A stretch of 64,000 nucleotides of DNA from RUG334 sp045599645 (GTDB lineage: Bacteria > Muiribacteriota > Ozemobacteria > Ozemobacterales > Ozemobacteraceae). The stretch is from the NCBI GenBank assembly GCA_045599645.1, contig JAZRWI010000112.1:1-64000 (forward strand), read 5' to 3'. The notes beneath the pieces were generated by a model, which worked only from the letters and a program-made list of their open reading frames with translations, did no database searches and was not told where the DNA came from. Each line of letters starts with the position of its first letter. The first letter of the stretch is position 1. Position numbers and translations under genes: made by a program. This document shows, piece by piece, positions 8,979-18,288 of the stretch.

Positions 8979-10163
8979 TTAGTTATTATCAGCCTTTTCA
9001 GATTTTTCTTTTGATTTCTTAGCTTTCTTAGCCTTCTTAAACTGATACAGCCAATATATTTCCTTGTACAGATTCTTTTCAAACAGAAGACAGATCACAG
9101 CCCAAATCAGCATATAAGGTCTTATATCAATATGCCATGAAGCTCTGGAATGAATACTGGCCCCCGGCTTATCGGGGAAAATCGGAACCGGTTCCCAGTT
9201 AACCCCATATTGCTTTGCAAATCCAACTGTTGGTGCAAGATATCCGCACATCATACCTGTAAGATGATGTTCATCAAGGGAATACTTGATTTTCAAAGAC
9301 GCATCATGAAATTTGAAACCTTTTTTACCTCTATTCCAAAAACGTTTTACAACAGGCCATAAAGAGTTCCATTTCTGTCTAACCAGACGTATTTTACCAC
9401 TTAACTGGTCATATCGCCTGTTGAAATCCTTCTTAAATTTGCGAAGCTTGTTATTCCAATCATTGCCAGACTTCTTAGCTTCTTCTTTCTTTTCTTCAGC
9501 TTCAAGAATATTCTGCAATTCAGCTAACTGTTCCGGGGTCGCTTCAACCTTATATTCTGGTTCTTCATTTTGAACTTCAGCATCAGATTCTGCTTCATCA
9601 GTTTCCGAAGCAACTTCTTTTTCTGTTACAGATTCTTCTTGCTTAGACTCTGAAGCTTCATCATTGGCAGCAACTTCATCATTAGAAACAACTTCTTCAT
9701 TGGAAACAGCTTCTTCAGTTGTCTCAGATGCTTCATTCTGTTCTTCATTATCATGAGAATCTTCAACAGAGGCAGGAAGATTTTCATCAGGAACCTGTCC
9801 TTTAATCTCATTCTTAGTTTCTGATTCTTCCTCAGAAACTTTCTGCTCATCAACAACAGATGGTTCATATGTCGCAGGCTTTGAAACCTTTCTTACTGTA
9901 TCACGCTGCAATAGCTTTCTCCATTTAAAGATTTCAAGCCATACATCCTGTGTGTGAACCGTGGCAATATATCTAATCCTGATAATATTAAATAAATAAC
10001 TGAACCTGACTTCACCGCGCTGCCCTTTAACAGACGCCCTTCCATGGATAGAAAAATAAAGCGGGTGAAAAACTGCTATGAGCAAAACAACTAAGGCAAA
10101 ACTGCCACCAATGATGGCAGCCCACTTAATAATCGCCCATAATATTGCCCAAAAAGCGCTCAT
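8979..10163 (-). CDS. YtfI-like (DUF2953) membrane protein with long acidic insert
   Basis: 394 residues. One N-terminal membrane helix (about 10-33) is followed by a basic beta-rich segment, an extended acidic low-complexity stretch (about 100-235, dominated by E, S, V and N), a basic region, and a C-terminal domain with LDEHHLTGMMCGYLAP and a hydrophobic helix near 350-370. The C-terminal pattern and the adjacency to ytfJ match DUF2953/YtfI. The function is unknown. ATG overlaps the stop of the lipid kinase by four bases (ATGA), so translation is coupled. The acidic insert is longer than I would expect for the family. Confidence 0.75.
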   Translation of the reverse strand: MSAFWAILWAIIKWAAIIGGSFALVVLLIAVFHPLYFSIHGRASVKGQRGEVRFSYLFNIIRIRYIATVHTQDVWLEIFKWRKLLQRDTVRKVSKPATYEPSVVDEQKVSEEESETKNEIKGQVPDENLPASVEDSHDNEEQNEASETTEEAVSNEEVVSNDEVAANDEASESKQEESVTEKEVASETDEAESDAEVQNEEPEYKVEATPEQLAELQNILEAEEKKEEAKKSGNDWNNKLRKFKKDFNRRYDQLSGKIRLVRQKWNSLWPVVKRFWNRGKKGFKFHDASLKIKYSLDEHHLTGMMCGYLAPTVGFAKQYGVNWEPVPIFPDKPGASIHSRASWHIDIRPYMLIWAVICLLFEKNLYKEIYWLYQFKKAKKAKKSKEKSEKADNN

Positions 10164-11035
10164 GTAGTCATTATTTTCTGACCAAGATGCTTAACACCTA
10201 TTTCAAAGCTCTTTTCCGGTCCGAAAACCTCACCATCCAATTCATACATGGTTGGCTTCGAAGCCGTTACTTTAAAGCTATGACCAGTTAATTTCAAAGC
10301 AACTTCATCAGGAAAGCTTCCTTTTCCATATGCATATTTTACTAGTTTCAATAAAGATAGCAAATTAAATTTTTTAAGCAGCACAAGGTTCATTATTCCA
10401 TCATCATGGCGAGCTTCAGGATCAAAATATAATTCTCCGCCGTATCTTCGCATATTTGGGAATATAGCAAAATCACCCTCTACTACTTTTCCATCTTCGC
10501 ATTCAATCGTAAGTCTGGCAGGTTTATACGTCAGAATTGTCTTTACTGCCGCAACACCATATGCAGCCTGCCCCAAATAGGTTTTCAATTTCTTTGAAAC
10601 AGCATCAGCACATACAGCATCAAAGCCTATTCCACAAACAAAAGCGAATTTTTTATCATTACAGATTCCAAGGTCTATCGTCTGAACAGCACCAGTAAGC
10701 AAAAGCTTGAACGCATCACGTATCCTTGAAGGTAAACCAAGCTCTCTTGCAACCACATTGGCTGTGCCGGTAGGAATCAACCCCAAAACAGCATCTTCAG
10801 CCATTTCATTTAAAGCAAGATTCAAAGTTCCGTCACCACCGGCAACGGCTAACAATGTTTTTGGATCTGAAGAAAAGGCTTTAACTTTTTTAATAAAATC
10901 ATCAATACCAGTTGTATAAATAAGCTCACAAGGCCTGAATTTGCAGAGATGCTCACATGCACTTTTCAGCCCGGCCTCATCTATATGCTTTGACTTTGCC
11001 ATTGAATTTATTAAAACAACTGTCTTTTCGAACAT
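10160..11035 (-). CDS. Diacylglycerol kinase-family lipid kinase
   Basis: 291 residues, typical of the DagK/YegS family, which phosphorylates diacylglycerol or related lipids with ATP at the membrane. The nucleotide-binding motif AVAGGDGTLNLALNEM (about 62-77) and IPTGTANVVARELGLP are clear. The C-terminal lobe has DGIMNLVLL and YELDGEVFGPEKSFEI. The exact lipid substrate cannot be read from sequence. The start at 11035 is preferred (MFEKTVVLINS aligns with family starts); an in-frame TTG at 11104 would add 23 residues. It overlaps the YtfI-like start and follows the dehydrogenase. Confidence 0.92.
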   Translation of the reverse strand: MFEKTVVLINSMAKSKHIDEAGLKSACEHLCKFRPCELIYTTGIDDFIKKVKAFSSDPKTLLAVAGGDGTLNLALNEMAEDAVLGLIPTGTANVVARELGLPSRIRDAFKLLLTGAVQTIDLGICNDKKFAFVCGIGFDAVCADAVSKKLKTYLGQAAYGVAAVKTILTYKPARLTIECEDGKVVEGDFAIFPNMRRYGGELYFDPEARHDDGIMNLVLLKKFNLLSLLKLVKYAYGKGSFPDEVALKLTGHSFKVTASKPTMYELDGEVFGPEKSFEIGVKHLGQKIMTT

Positions 11036-11104
11036 ACTTAGTCCTACCTCTAATGAGCTAATATATCTATGTTTTCTGTAATTATCAATAATATTTTTAC
11101 CCAA

Positions 11105-12268
11105 TCAGGCCACTGCGGTTTGTAATATTACTTTAACGGCCTCAGGTGTTATGCTTCGATTTTCTCCCAGCTTGACCATTTTATGGGAAGCTAGCTGCTT
11201 AACGATTTTTTCTATATCCTTATTGTTTATTCCATAATCCTTGAGGCTTGTCTTAAAACCTAGCATTTCAAAGAATTCATTAGTCTTTTTAAGAGCTAGT
11301 TCCACACATTTATCCTCTGAAAAACCATAAATATCCCACACACGCCTTCCATACTGCAAAAGCTTTTCTTTTTTAGCTTCCCTGCAATAATTCAAATATG
11401 GAGGAACTACTACAGCAAGGGCTCTTGCATGGTGAATGCCTATTAATGAAGTTATTTCATGGCTTATCATATGAGAAGCCCAATCCATCGGAACACCAGC
11501 CCTTAGAAAACCATTCATTGCCATAACTGCAGAAAGCATGATATTCGAACGTGCCTCATAATTATCTGGTTCCTTCAATACAACAGGCGCTTCTTCAATT
11601 AATGTCTGAAGAATACCTTCTGCAAATCTATCCTGAAGCTTTCCATTTGCAGGAATAGTCAGATATTGCTCCAAAACATGAACAAAGATATCAAGAATCC
11701 CGTTGGTAGTCTGTTCGACAGGCAAAGTAAAGGTTAATTCAGGATCTAAAACAGAGAATTGAGGATAGACACATAGATTCCCCATTGGTAGCTTTGCTTT
11801 TTTCGAAGCTCTGGAAATAACAGCATCCCTGTTAACTTCAGAACCAGATGCAGGTAATGTAACAATTGTTGCTATTGGCAAAGCAGCTTTGGCACATGCG
11901 CCAAAGGTTTCTGCAATATTCCATGGTTCACCATCATACATGGCCGCCATGGCTATAAACTTAGCAGCATCAATGACAGAACCGCCACCTGCCGCGAGTA
12001 AGTAATCAACCTTATTTTTATTGGCTAATTCAATGGCTTCAAGTAATATTTTATATTCCGGGTCAGGGCCGATTCCGGAAAATTCACAAATTATCCTGCT
12101 TCCCAATAAAGCTTTTATTTTTTCATAAACTCCATTTGATTTTAAGCTATTACAGCCATAAACAAGCATTATACGCTTATCATCCGGAATTTCTCTTTTT
12201 ATTGCCCCTGTTGCTCCACGGCCAAAAATAATCTTCGTAGGCGTCTGCAGGGTAAAATTCTTAATCAT
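11105..12268 (-). CDS. Iron-containing alcohol dehydrogenase
   Basis: 387 residues, the usual length for type III (iron-dependent) alcohol dehydrogenases that interconvert alcohols and aldehydes with NAD(P)H. It starts MIKNFTLQTPTKIIFGRG, the family N-terminus. GGGSVIDAAKFIAM is the nucleotide-binding loop. Likely metal ligands lie in GILDIFVHVLEQ (Asp and His), SHMISHEI and GIHHARAL (His). The family resembles butanol dehydrogenases, and the substrate is not predictable. ATG 12268 is chosen on family alignment although no ribosome site is obvious; a TTG at 12319 overlaps the upstream stop and is the alternative. It sits in the middle of the leftward operon. Confidence 0.92.
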   Translation of the reverse strand: MIKNFTLQTPTKIIFGRGATGAIKREIPDDKRIMLVYGCNSLKSNGVYEKIKALLGSRIICEFSGIGPDPEYKILLEAIELANKNKVDYLLAAGGGSVIDAAKFIAMAAMYDGEPWNIAETFGACAKAALPIATIVTLPASGSEVNRDAVISRASKKAKLPMGNLCVYPQFSVLDPELTFTLPVEQTTNGILDIFVHVLEQYLTIPANGKLQDRFAEGILQTLIEEAPVVLKEPDNYEARSNIMLSAVMAMNGFLRAGVPMDWASHMISHEITSLIGIHHARALAVVVPPYLNYCREAKKEKLLQYGRRVWDIYGFSEDKCVELALKKTNEFFEMLGFKTSLKDYGINNKDIEKIVKQLASHKMVKLGENRSITPEAVKVILQTAVA

Positions 12269-12315
12269 AATTGTTTTTGTGGTTAAGCGCAGAATTTCTG
12301 CACTTAACCTGCTTA

Positions 12316-14337
12316 TCAATAATTCTTAGATTCTTTGATTACTGCTTTCGCCATTCTGTAGAGGGTAAGACGTTCTTCAGTCAGTAAACGTTTAAGATTG
12401 TCTTCTGACATGCCCATCTTCTTTGCTACATAACGCAGCATTTCTATTTCGCTCTTGGCAATCTTGCCATCAGCATAAGCAACCCTGATAATGGCACGCA
12501 TTAATTCTTCATCTGCTGGTAATTCAGTAGACATAATTACATAATCTACAGGCGAATTCTGAGTCCTGATTTCAGTAATAATACTATCAATCTTTTCTCT
12601 GCTCATACCACGACGAACACCAACATCATAAATCAAAGAGATTTCGTTTGAATCAATCTGACCATCTGCCAGCATCATAGCAATCATCCACTTAACCATG
12701 GTCAAAGCAGAAACAGAGTTCATGCTGCTGGAATAATCGCTAACGGTGTAATTACGTCTAATGCCACCAGACTTGGCTGCTGCTGCACCAGCCTTATTGG
12801 CACGATAAGCATTATCGGCTTCCTTTACAAGCATCAAAGCCTTTGTAATATTAGCGTCATATTGATCAACAACAGCTTCAAGAGTCCAATCCTTTGCACC
12901 GTCATTCATTACATTGCCGCAATATTCACAGCTATTTGCCAGGGAATCGCTTTCAGGTGCGCCGCAGAACGGACAATGACCACTGACAAGTGTAGTTTTT
13001 GAATCAGACCTTACACCGTGCTTTCTTCTAAGAACAAATACATTCTTCTGGTTAACAGAACCAAAGCCAGAAGTTATTTCATTGTTAGATTTTTTCTTAG
13101 AAGGCTTTCCACTCCAGGTCACTCTTGCAAAAACATAATCGTCAACTTTACTGCTGTCAGCATCAACTGCAATTAATTGTATAGCGCCAATAGCACAATC
13201 TGCGTAGAACTTTCTAGAACCTGATTCATCTGGAGCATACCATTTTTTCTGTGCTTCACAATATTCATCGCAGGCGATTTTGCGCATAGGATCAATCTTA
13301 CCGATACGTTCTGCTTCATTTTTGCGCCAGAACATCAAAGAAACACGGTCTTCAATATGCTGAACATTGAAATACGGGTCAACTTCAAGATATCTCTTTA
13401 CGCCAGGAATAGATGCATTTGTTCCCTTAGACCATTCACAAGCCTGAGTGATATTTGCAAGAACCCAGTCGTGCTCACCTGAACGCAATATTGAACCGCA
13501 TGAAGTACACTTAGCATGTCTTCCCATGCTTATAGGAGCACCACAGTTTGGACAAAAACCTTCAACCAGGCCGGGCTTACCAAGGGTTTTGGTTCCTGTC
13601 CTGCGAATAAATGTCCAGACTTCTGAAAATGCTGTTCTGGCTCTATCGCCTTCAATATAAGCCTTTGTCTTTTCATTAGCTCGATAGTTCTTGGCAGTAG
13701 CTGTTATACCAAGGAATATAGAATCAAAATTATTATCGGACTCAAAGCCTAATAAAAATGTAGAATCTATGGTCATGTCTTCCATGATATCTACAATATG
13801 CTTTTCCTTATATTCATTTATCTGAATAAGGAATTGTTCATAGGTTCCGTCAGCCAGAAAAGCTTCGGCTTTTCGCAAATCACGTTCACACCAGGCTTTC
13901 TGAACAATATTGAAAGCCTTCTTCATTCTTTCATAGAAATCAATTTCATTGAAAGCAGGATCTTTGGCCTTTATTTTAGATAAAGCAACCTGCTCAGCAA
14001 CACCAGGATAAAGACTGTTACCCTTTTGTATTGTATGAGAGACATACTTATTGTCGCCATATTTATATATAGCCCACAATACAACTAATATTATTATGGT
14101 TAGCGGAATACCTTGTTCAGGTCTTCTAATACACAAATCGAACAGATTTGCTACCAACCTGACTAATATGACAACGTCGATACTGCCACCGCCGCCACTG
14201 CCGCCACCACCACTGTAGCCATGACCGCCACCAGCTCTGGCATCAGCTGTTTCACAAACAAATAGCATCATCCCAAGAACGAGATAAAGCATTAATGAAA
14301 AGCTTAATACTTTACAGAATTTATTTTTGCCAGACAT
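12316..14337 (-). CDS. Tim44-like / zinc-ribbon / TerB multidomain membrane protein
   Basis: 673 residues. A signal peptide or N-terminal anchor (about 5-35) is followed by a Gly/Ser-rich loop (GYSGGGGSGGGG) and a second membrane helix (about 75-95). Then come a Tim44-like region (about 125-250), a zinc ribbon with CPNCG and CTSCG pairs, a second Tim44-like region (about 310-430), a second ribbon with CPFCG and CEYCG, and a C-terminal TerB-like domain (about 540-660) with MMLADGQIDSNE and RVAYADGKIAKSE acidic loops. TerB domains bind metals in tellurite-resistance-related proteins; Tim44-like domains often bind membranes. The start is fixed by GGAGG five bases upstream of 14337. It is first in the leftward operon. 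Confidence 0.85.
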   Translation of the reverse strand: MSGKNKFCKVLSFSLMLYLVLGMMLFVCETADARAGGGHGYSGGGGSGGGGSIDVVILVRLVANLFDLCIRRPEQGIPLTIIILVVLWAIYKYGDNKYVSHTIQKGNSLYPGVAEQVALSKIKAKDPAFNEIDFYERMKKAFNIVQKAWCERDLRKAEAFLADGTYEQFLIQINEYKEKHIVDIMEDMTIDSTFLLGFESDNNFDSIFLGITATAKNYRANEKTKAYIEGDRARTAFSEVWTFIRRTGTKTLGKPGLVEGFCPNCGAPISMGRHAKCTSCGSILRSGEHDWVLANITQACEWSKGTNASIPGVKRYLEVDPYFNVQHIEDRVSLMFWRKNEAERIGKIDPMRKIACDEYCEAQKKWYAPDESGSRKFYADCAIGAIQLIAVDADSSKVDDYVFARVTWSGKPSKKKSNNEITSGFGSVNQKNVFVLRRKHGVRSDSKTTLVSGHCPFCGAPESDSLANSCEYCGNVMNDGAKDWTLEAVVDQYDANITKALMLVKEADNAYRANKAGAAAAKSGGIRRNYTVSDYSSSMNSVSALTMVKWMIAMMLADGQIDSNEISLIYDVGVRRGMSREKIDSIITEIRTQNSPVDYVIMSTELPADEELMRAIIRVAYADGKIAKSEIEMLRYVAKKMGMSEDNLKRLLTEERLTLYRMAKAVIKESKNY

Positions 14338-14441
14338 ATATCCTCCGGTGGCTAATAACACTTAACTAAATATTAACAATTTTAATGTTCATTGTAAAGT
14401 ATGATAACAAGAAACAACTAAGGTTATAACAAAGGAATATT

Positions 14442-14498
14442 CGGCATTAACTGTAGCTTTTAGATAAAAATTATCTATTATAAGCAGTTAATATGCCG
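14442..14498. promoter_or_regulatory. Nested inverted repeat in the gap between the TerB protein and HU
   Basis: Outer arms CGGCATTAACTG (14442-14453) and CAGTTAATATGCCG (14485-14498) pair with a two-base bulge. Inside, AGATAA and TTATCT pair around AAA (14462-14476). A T-rich stretch follows on the plus strand. The 345-base gap otherwise holds only the HU promoter. It could be a leader structure or an operator; I cannot tell which gene it serves. Confidence 0.5.
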
Positions 14499-14621
14499 TA
14501 TTTTTCGCAAGGCACGGCGTAAAGATTTTTTTACCCTTTGCAAATCCGTTGTTTATAGACCTTTACGAAGCACCCACCCATACCATTTTTCTGAAAATAT
14601 GAATTTTAGTATATTTTCCAC

Positions 14622-14650
14622 TTGTCATATTATCAAGATATATGTATAAT
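14622..14650 (+). promoter_or_regulatory. Sigma-70-type promoter of the HU gene
   Basis: The -35 is TTGTCA (14622-14627), followed by an exact 17-base spacer and a perfect -10 TATAAT (14645-14650). Transcription should start near 14657, about 26 bases before the GTG start. Confidence 0.85.
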
Positions 14651-14682
14651 CGAATTTGACCAAATTTTGTAGGAGGGTTCAA

Positions 14683-14982
14683 GTGAATAAATCAGAACTC
14701 GTAAAAGCAATTGCTAAAAAAGCAGAAGTAACTAACGTAGCAGCTCAGGCTGTCCTTGATGCTTTCGTAGAAGCAGTAAAGGGTTCACTCAAGAAGGGCG
14801 ACAAAGTTCAGCTCATCGGCTTTGGTTCTTTCTCAACTGTAAAGCGTGATGCTCGCAAGGGCGTTAACCCACAGACCAAGAAACCTATCAAAATCGCTGC
14901 TAAGAAAGTTGCCAAGTTCATCCCAGGCAAAGACCTCAAGGAACTTGTTAACGGTTCTACTTGTAAAAAGTGCAAAAAGTAA
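14683..14982 (+). CDS. hup: HU-family nucleoid DNA-binding protein
   Basis: 99 residues with the full HU fold: an N-terminal helical pair (NKSELVKAIAKKAEV), the saddle GFGSFSTVKRDARKGVNPQTKK with the DNA-arm proline region, and the C-terminal KVAKFIPGKDLKELV. HU binds and bends DNA as a dimer. The start is GTG 14683, set by GGAGGG five bases upstream; an in-frame TTG at 14656 would place the ribosome site inside the gene. The tail adds GSTCKKCKK, a lysine-rich end with a CxxC pair not usual in HU. It has its own promoter and terminator. Confidence 0.95.
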   Translation: MNKSELVKAIAKKAEVTNVAAQAVLDAFVEAVKGSLKKGDKVQLIGFGSFSTVKRDARKGVNPQTKKPIKIAAKKVAKFIPGKDLKELVNGSTCKKCKK

Positions 14983-15008
14983 TTTTATTTACTGACCTTT
15001 AGCAAATA

Positions 15009-15037
15009 AAAAAGACCTGAGCAATCAGGTCTTTTTT
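15009..15037 (+). terminator. Terminator after HU
   Basis: AAAGACCTGA (15011-15020) pairs with TCAGGTCTTT around GCAA, with A-run and T-run flanks. It should work in both directions. Confidence 0.9.
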
Positions 15038-15170
15038 ATTTTTACTTGACTTAAAAAATTAAATAATTAGATTTTTAAAGTGCTATGGGTATCTATACAT
15101 TACAACTATAAATATCCATGGAAATCATTTACTTAGTAGCAACTAAGAACCTTTTATTTCGGACAACCAA

Positions 15171-15986
15171 ATGAAGCTTAGCAGTAAAACCCATACAGGT
15201 ATTGTCAGGAAAAACAACGAAGACTCTCTTCTTGTTATTGCTCCATGGAGCAGTCTTGCCTTAGAAAAAAAAGCCTGCTTGTTTATTGTCGCTGACGGTA
15301 TGGGCGGCCAGAATGCCGGGGAAGTAGCTTCAGGAATGGCAGCAAGCACTGCTAAAGATTGGTTTAAAAACAGCGATTTTGATAGTCTTACTTCTAAGCA
15401 TATGGAGGATTTAATCACCCTGGTAAATGAAAAAGTCTGGAACTATTCAATGGAACATCCTGAAACCAAAGGAATGGGAACCACATTTTCAGCCATCCTA
15501 TTTAAAGACGATAAGGCCATAATAGGACACATTGGTGATTCTAGAATCTATAGATTAAGAAACAATGAATTATTACAATTAACCAGTGACCATTCCATAG
15601 TAGGAGAACAGGTCAGACTAGGAAAGCTCACTCCTGAACAGGCAAGAGTAAGCCCTGTCCGCAATATATTAAGCAAAGTATTAGGTGCAAGACAGTTTAT
15701 TCAACCTGATATTTTTGAAACATCAATAGAAATCAATGATGAATTCGTTTTGTGTTCTGATGGTGTTTACACGATGATTGAATGTGAAGAAATGGAACAC
15801 ATCATCAAGACCACTCCAACAGAAAAGCTTGCAAAGACATTGATCAGCAACGCAAATGCTGGTGGTGGGAAAGACAATTCCACCGTTATAGCACTCAAGA
15901 TAACAGATTTTCCATTAAAAATTCCATCCCCCTACTCGCCGCGGCGAATTTTTAAGCTACTTTTTAACAATTGCGATAATATTTAG
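15171..15986 (+). CDS. PP2C-family Ser/Thr protein phosphatase
   Basis: 271 residues of a complete bacterial PP2C (PrpC/Stp type), which removes phosphate from Ser/Thr with two metal ions. Metal and catalytic motifs are present in order: RKNNEDS, VADGMGGQNAGEVAS, GMGTTFSAI, IGHIGDSRIYRL, LCSDGVYTMI and GGKDNST. It has no membrane segment. It is followed by a TPR protein and a Ser/Thr kinase on the same strand, so it very likely opposes that kinase. The 79-base gap to the TPR gene may hold a second promoter. Confidence 0.94.
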   Translation: MKLSSKTHTGIVRKNNEDSLLVIAPWSSLALEKKACLFIVADGMGGQNAGEVASGMAASTAKDWFKNSDFDSLTSKHMEDLITLVNEKVWNYSMEHPETKGMGTTFSAILFKDDKAIIGHIGDSRIYRLRNNELLQLTSDHSIVGEQVRLGKLTPEQARVSPVRNILSKVLGARQFIQPDIFETSIEINDEFVLCSDGVYTMIECEEMEHIIKTTPTEKLAKTLISNANAGGGKDNSTVIALKITDFPLKIPSPYSPRRIFKLLFNNCDNI

Positions 15987-16065
15987 TTAAAGTTTTCACA
16001 AAAGAGTAGCATTTATTTGAAATTTAAAGTATATTTTTATAGATATTCTGGAGGTTTTCGGTACT

Positions 16066-16644
16066 ATGGATACAACATTAATTATTATCATAGCAGTAGC
16101 AGTAGTGGTTGTTATTGCCCTGATAGTTTTTCTATTTGCTGGCGGCGGAGATAAAAATCCGGATGCAGCGAACAATACTACTAAAACAGGCAGGAAATCT
16201 GGTGTAACAACTGCCATCGAAGAAGACGAAGATACATCAAAACGTTTTTCAGAAGCTTTATCCAATGAATCAATTTCAAATGCAATGGATAAGGAAGCTG
16301 ATGAAATATTGACCAAATATACATCAGGAACCGGTGAAGGCATCAATGAAGTAGAAAAACTTCTTGAAGGCGACCCGAACAATGTTGACCTTCTCGATTG
16401 GCTTGCTTTTATGTATTACAGCAATGCTAACATTGACAAAGCCATCGAAACCTACAAAAGAGCTCTATCAATCAAATCTGACAACGAAAATCAGCACTAT
16501 TACTTAGCTAACAGCTATTACAAAAAAGGCATGATGTCAGAAGCAAAGAAAGAATGGAGTGAAGTAATCAGACTTAATCCAAATTCCAAGATAGCCAAGA
16601 ACGCTCAGGAACGTATTGATTATTTGGTTTCACAGGGCAAGTAA
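16066..16644 (+). CDS. Membrane-anchored TPR protein
   Basis: 192 residues. A single N-terminal membrane helix (about 3-26) is followed by an acidic, probably disordered linker (about 30-75) and two or three tetratricopeptide repeats (about 105-190, with IETYKRALSIKSDNEN and EAKKEWSEVIRLNPNSK). TPRs bind partner proteins, and the anchor has the repeats on the cytoplasmic side if the short N-terminus faces out. GGAGG lies 12 bases upstream. The kinase starts 18 bases after its stop, so it may be a scaffold or substrate for that kinase (inference). Confidence 0.85.
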   Translation: MDTTLIIIIAVAVVVVIALIVFLFAGGGDKNPDAANNTTKTGRKSGVTTAIEEDEDTSKRFSEALSNESISNAMDKEADEILTKYTSGTGEGINEVEKLLEGDPNNVDLLDWLAFMYYSNANIDKAIETYKRALSIKSDNENQHYYLANSYYKKGMMSEAKKEWSEVIRLNPNSKIAKNAQERIDYLVSQGK

Positions 16645-16662
16645 TTACAGTAAAGGGCGAGT

Positions 16663-18285
16663 ATGCCGATATTAGAACCTCCAGAGTTACCTAATTATCA
16701 TCTGCTTGACCTCATTGGGTGCGGCGGAATGGGCTCAGTTTACATAGCCTATCAGCTTTCTTCTGAAAAGCTTGTCGCCGTTAAATTTCTAGAACCCAAT
16801 GTTGCAGAAAACAAGGTTATTTATGACCAGTTCAAGCAGGAAGGCGACATACTTCGTCAATTAGATCATCCCAACATAGTAAAATTCGTAGACCAGGGTG
16901 TAGTTAACGGCCTTAACTTCCTTATAATGGACTACGTAAAAGGCTTGTCGCTAGACAATTTCCCATTAGGGAATTCAATGACAACCATCGGTGCCAAACA
17001 GACTCTTCCAACAATGGAAGAGTATATAAATGTTTTCATTGGTTGTTTCACTGCACTCAGTTACATTCACAAAAAAGGGCTCATACACCGCGACATAAAA
17101 CCCCAGAATATCATTCTTCGCGGTGCTGAATACAAACCCTGTCTCATAGACTTCGGTATCGCTACCTTTACCGATAAAGACGACGATTTAAACATTAATC
17201 CGGACAGAATGTGCACAGTAGCCTACGCAAGTCCGGAACAATTAACTAACAAGCCAATTGAAGCAGCTTCTGATTTATTCTCTTTTGGCGTCGTCATGTA
17301 TGAAAAGCTTACAGGTCATTTGCCCTTCAAAGGCAAAAGAGCCATGGAAGTCTTCATTGAACAGACAAAATGGAAATTTCCACCACCCCGTCAGTTCAAT
17401 CCAAATATTCCACAAAAGCTTGAACAAATAGTATTAAAGCTACTGGCTAAGGACCCGAATCTGCGTTATCCAACAGCAGATATGGTTCTCGGTGAACTTG
17501 AACGCCTGCTTGAAATAACCAAACAAGGTAAAACCGGTCTTGCCTTAAGCAACATCTCTAATGAAATCCGTGGCGTTAACCTTGAACGCAAAGGCTTCAA
17601 GAAGAGAACACTTGCCGAAGAACAGGCAATGCTTAAAAAGCAGCGCGCCGAATTACTCGAAACCAAGCAGCGTCTTAGAATGGAAATGGTTAGAGTTGTT
17701 CCAGACCAGGAAAAGGTTTGGAATCTTAAGGAACTCTGTAACACATTACAAGCAGATTACAACCGCCTCGAAAAACAGATTCAGATGGTATTAGGCTTCA
17801 AGAGCCAACCTGTTGTTATAGACAAATTCAATGCTATTTTCAAGCTTGAAACAATAGCCTTCGAAAAACGCGGTATTCCATTCACTATCAATACTTTGGA
17901 ACAAAAGCTTACAACAACAGAAGGCGAAGACATAATTGTTGGTAAAATTAATTTCACAGAACGAGCAAAACGTATCTTTACTATAAACAAAAAAGATACC
18001 TATCTTGCATGGGATAACAGCAACTGGTATTTCTCTTCCTTTGAAGAAAAAGACTTCCCAATCTTCCTGATGATAGGCGACAAGAGTATGCCACGCGCCC
18101 CCAAAGGCTTCAGAGGTTTCTTCTGGCCAATAGAATTCCTATATGCTGTTAAGAAGCTTGGCTGGACTGGCGTATCAATTGTAGAAACTTTCAGAGGTGT
18201 AGACAGAAGTGGTCGTGCAACATTCTCTGAACACAAAGAAACCATTCTGTTCTCACAAAATCTTTTTGAAAAAATAGGAGCATAA
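16663..18285 (+). CDS. Ser/Thr protein kinase with coiled coil and novel C-terminal region
   Basis: 540 residues. The kinase domain spans about 12-285: glycine loop LIGCGGMGSVY, catalytic Lys41 (VAVKFLEP), catalytic loop HRDIKPQN (Asp144), DFG at 163-165, and YASPEQL. All key residues are intact, so it should be active. No transmembrane helix or PASTA repeats follow, unlike PknB. Instead comes a coiled coil (about 310-385) and a C-terminal region of about 150 residues with aromatic patches (FEEKDFPIFLMIGD, GFRGFFWPIEFLYAV) that I do not recognise. It sits between the TPR gene and a small helical protein that starts three bases after its stop. Confidence 0.92.
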   Translation: MPILEPPELPNYHLLDLIGCGGMGSVYIAYQLSSEKLVAVKFLEPNVAENKVIYDQFKQEGDILRQLDHPNIVKFVDQGVVNGLNFLIMDYVKGLSLDNFPLGNSMTTIGAKQTLPTMEEYINVFIGCFTALSYIHKKGLIHRDIKPQNIILRGAEYKPCLIDFGIATFTDKDDDLNINPDRMCTVAYASPEQLTNKPIEAASDLFSFGVVMYEKLTGHLPFKGKRAMEVFIEQTKWKFPPPRQFNPNIPQKLEQIVLKLLAKDPNLRYPTADMVLGELERLLEITKQGKTGLALSNISNEIRGVNLERKGFKKRTLAEEQAMLKKQRAELLETKQRLRMEMVRVVPDQEKVWNLKELCNTLQADYNRLEKQIQMVLGFKSQPVVIDKFNAIFKLETIAFEKRGIPFTINTLEQKLTTTEGEDIIVGKINFTERAKRIFTINKKDTYLAWDNSNWYFSSFEEKDFPIFLMIGDKSMPRAPKGFRGFFWPIEFLYAVKKLGWTGVSIVETFRGVDRSGRATFSEHKETILFSQNLFEKIGA

Positions 18286-18288
18286 ACC

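Noticed and set aside
8446..10163. Evidence that the organism forms spores
   Set aside because: YtfI and YtfJ homologues occur in many non-sporulating bacteria and no other spore gene is in the window.
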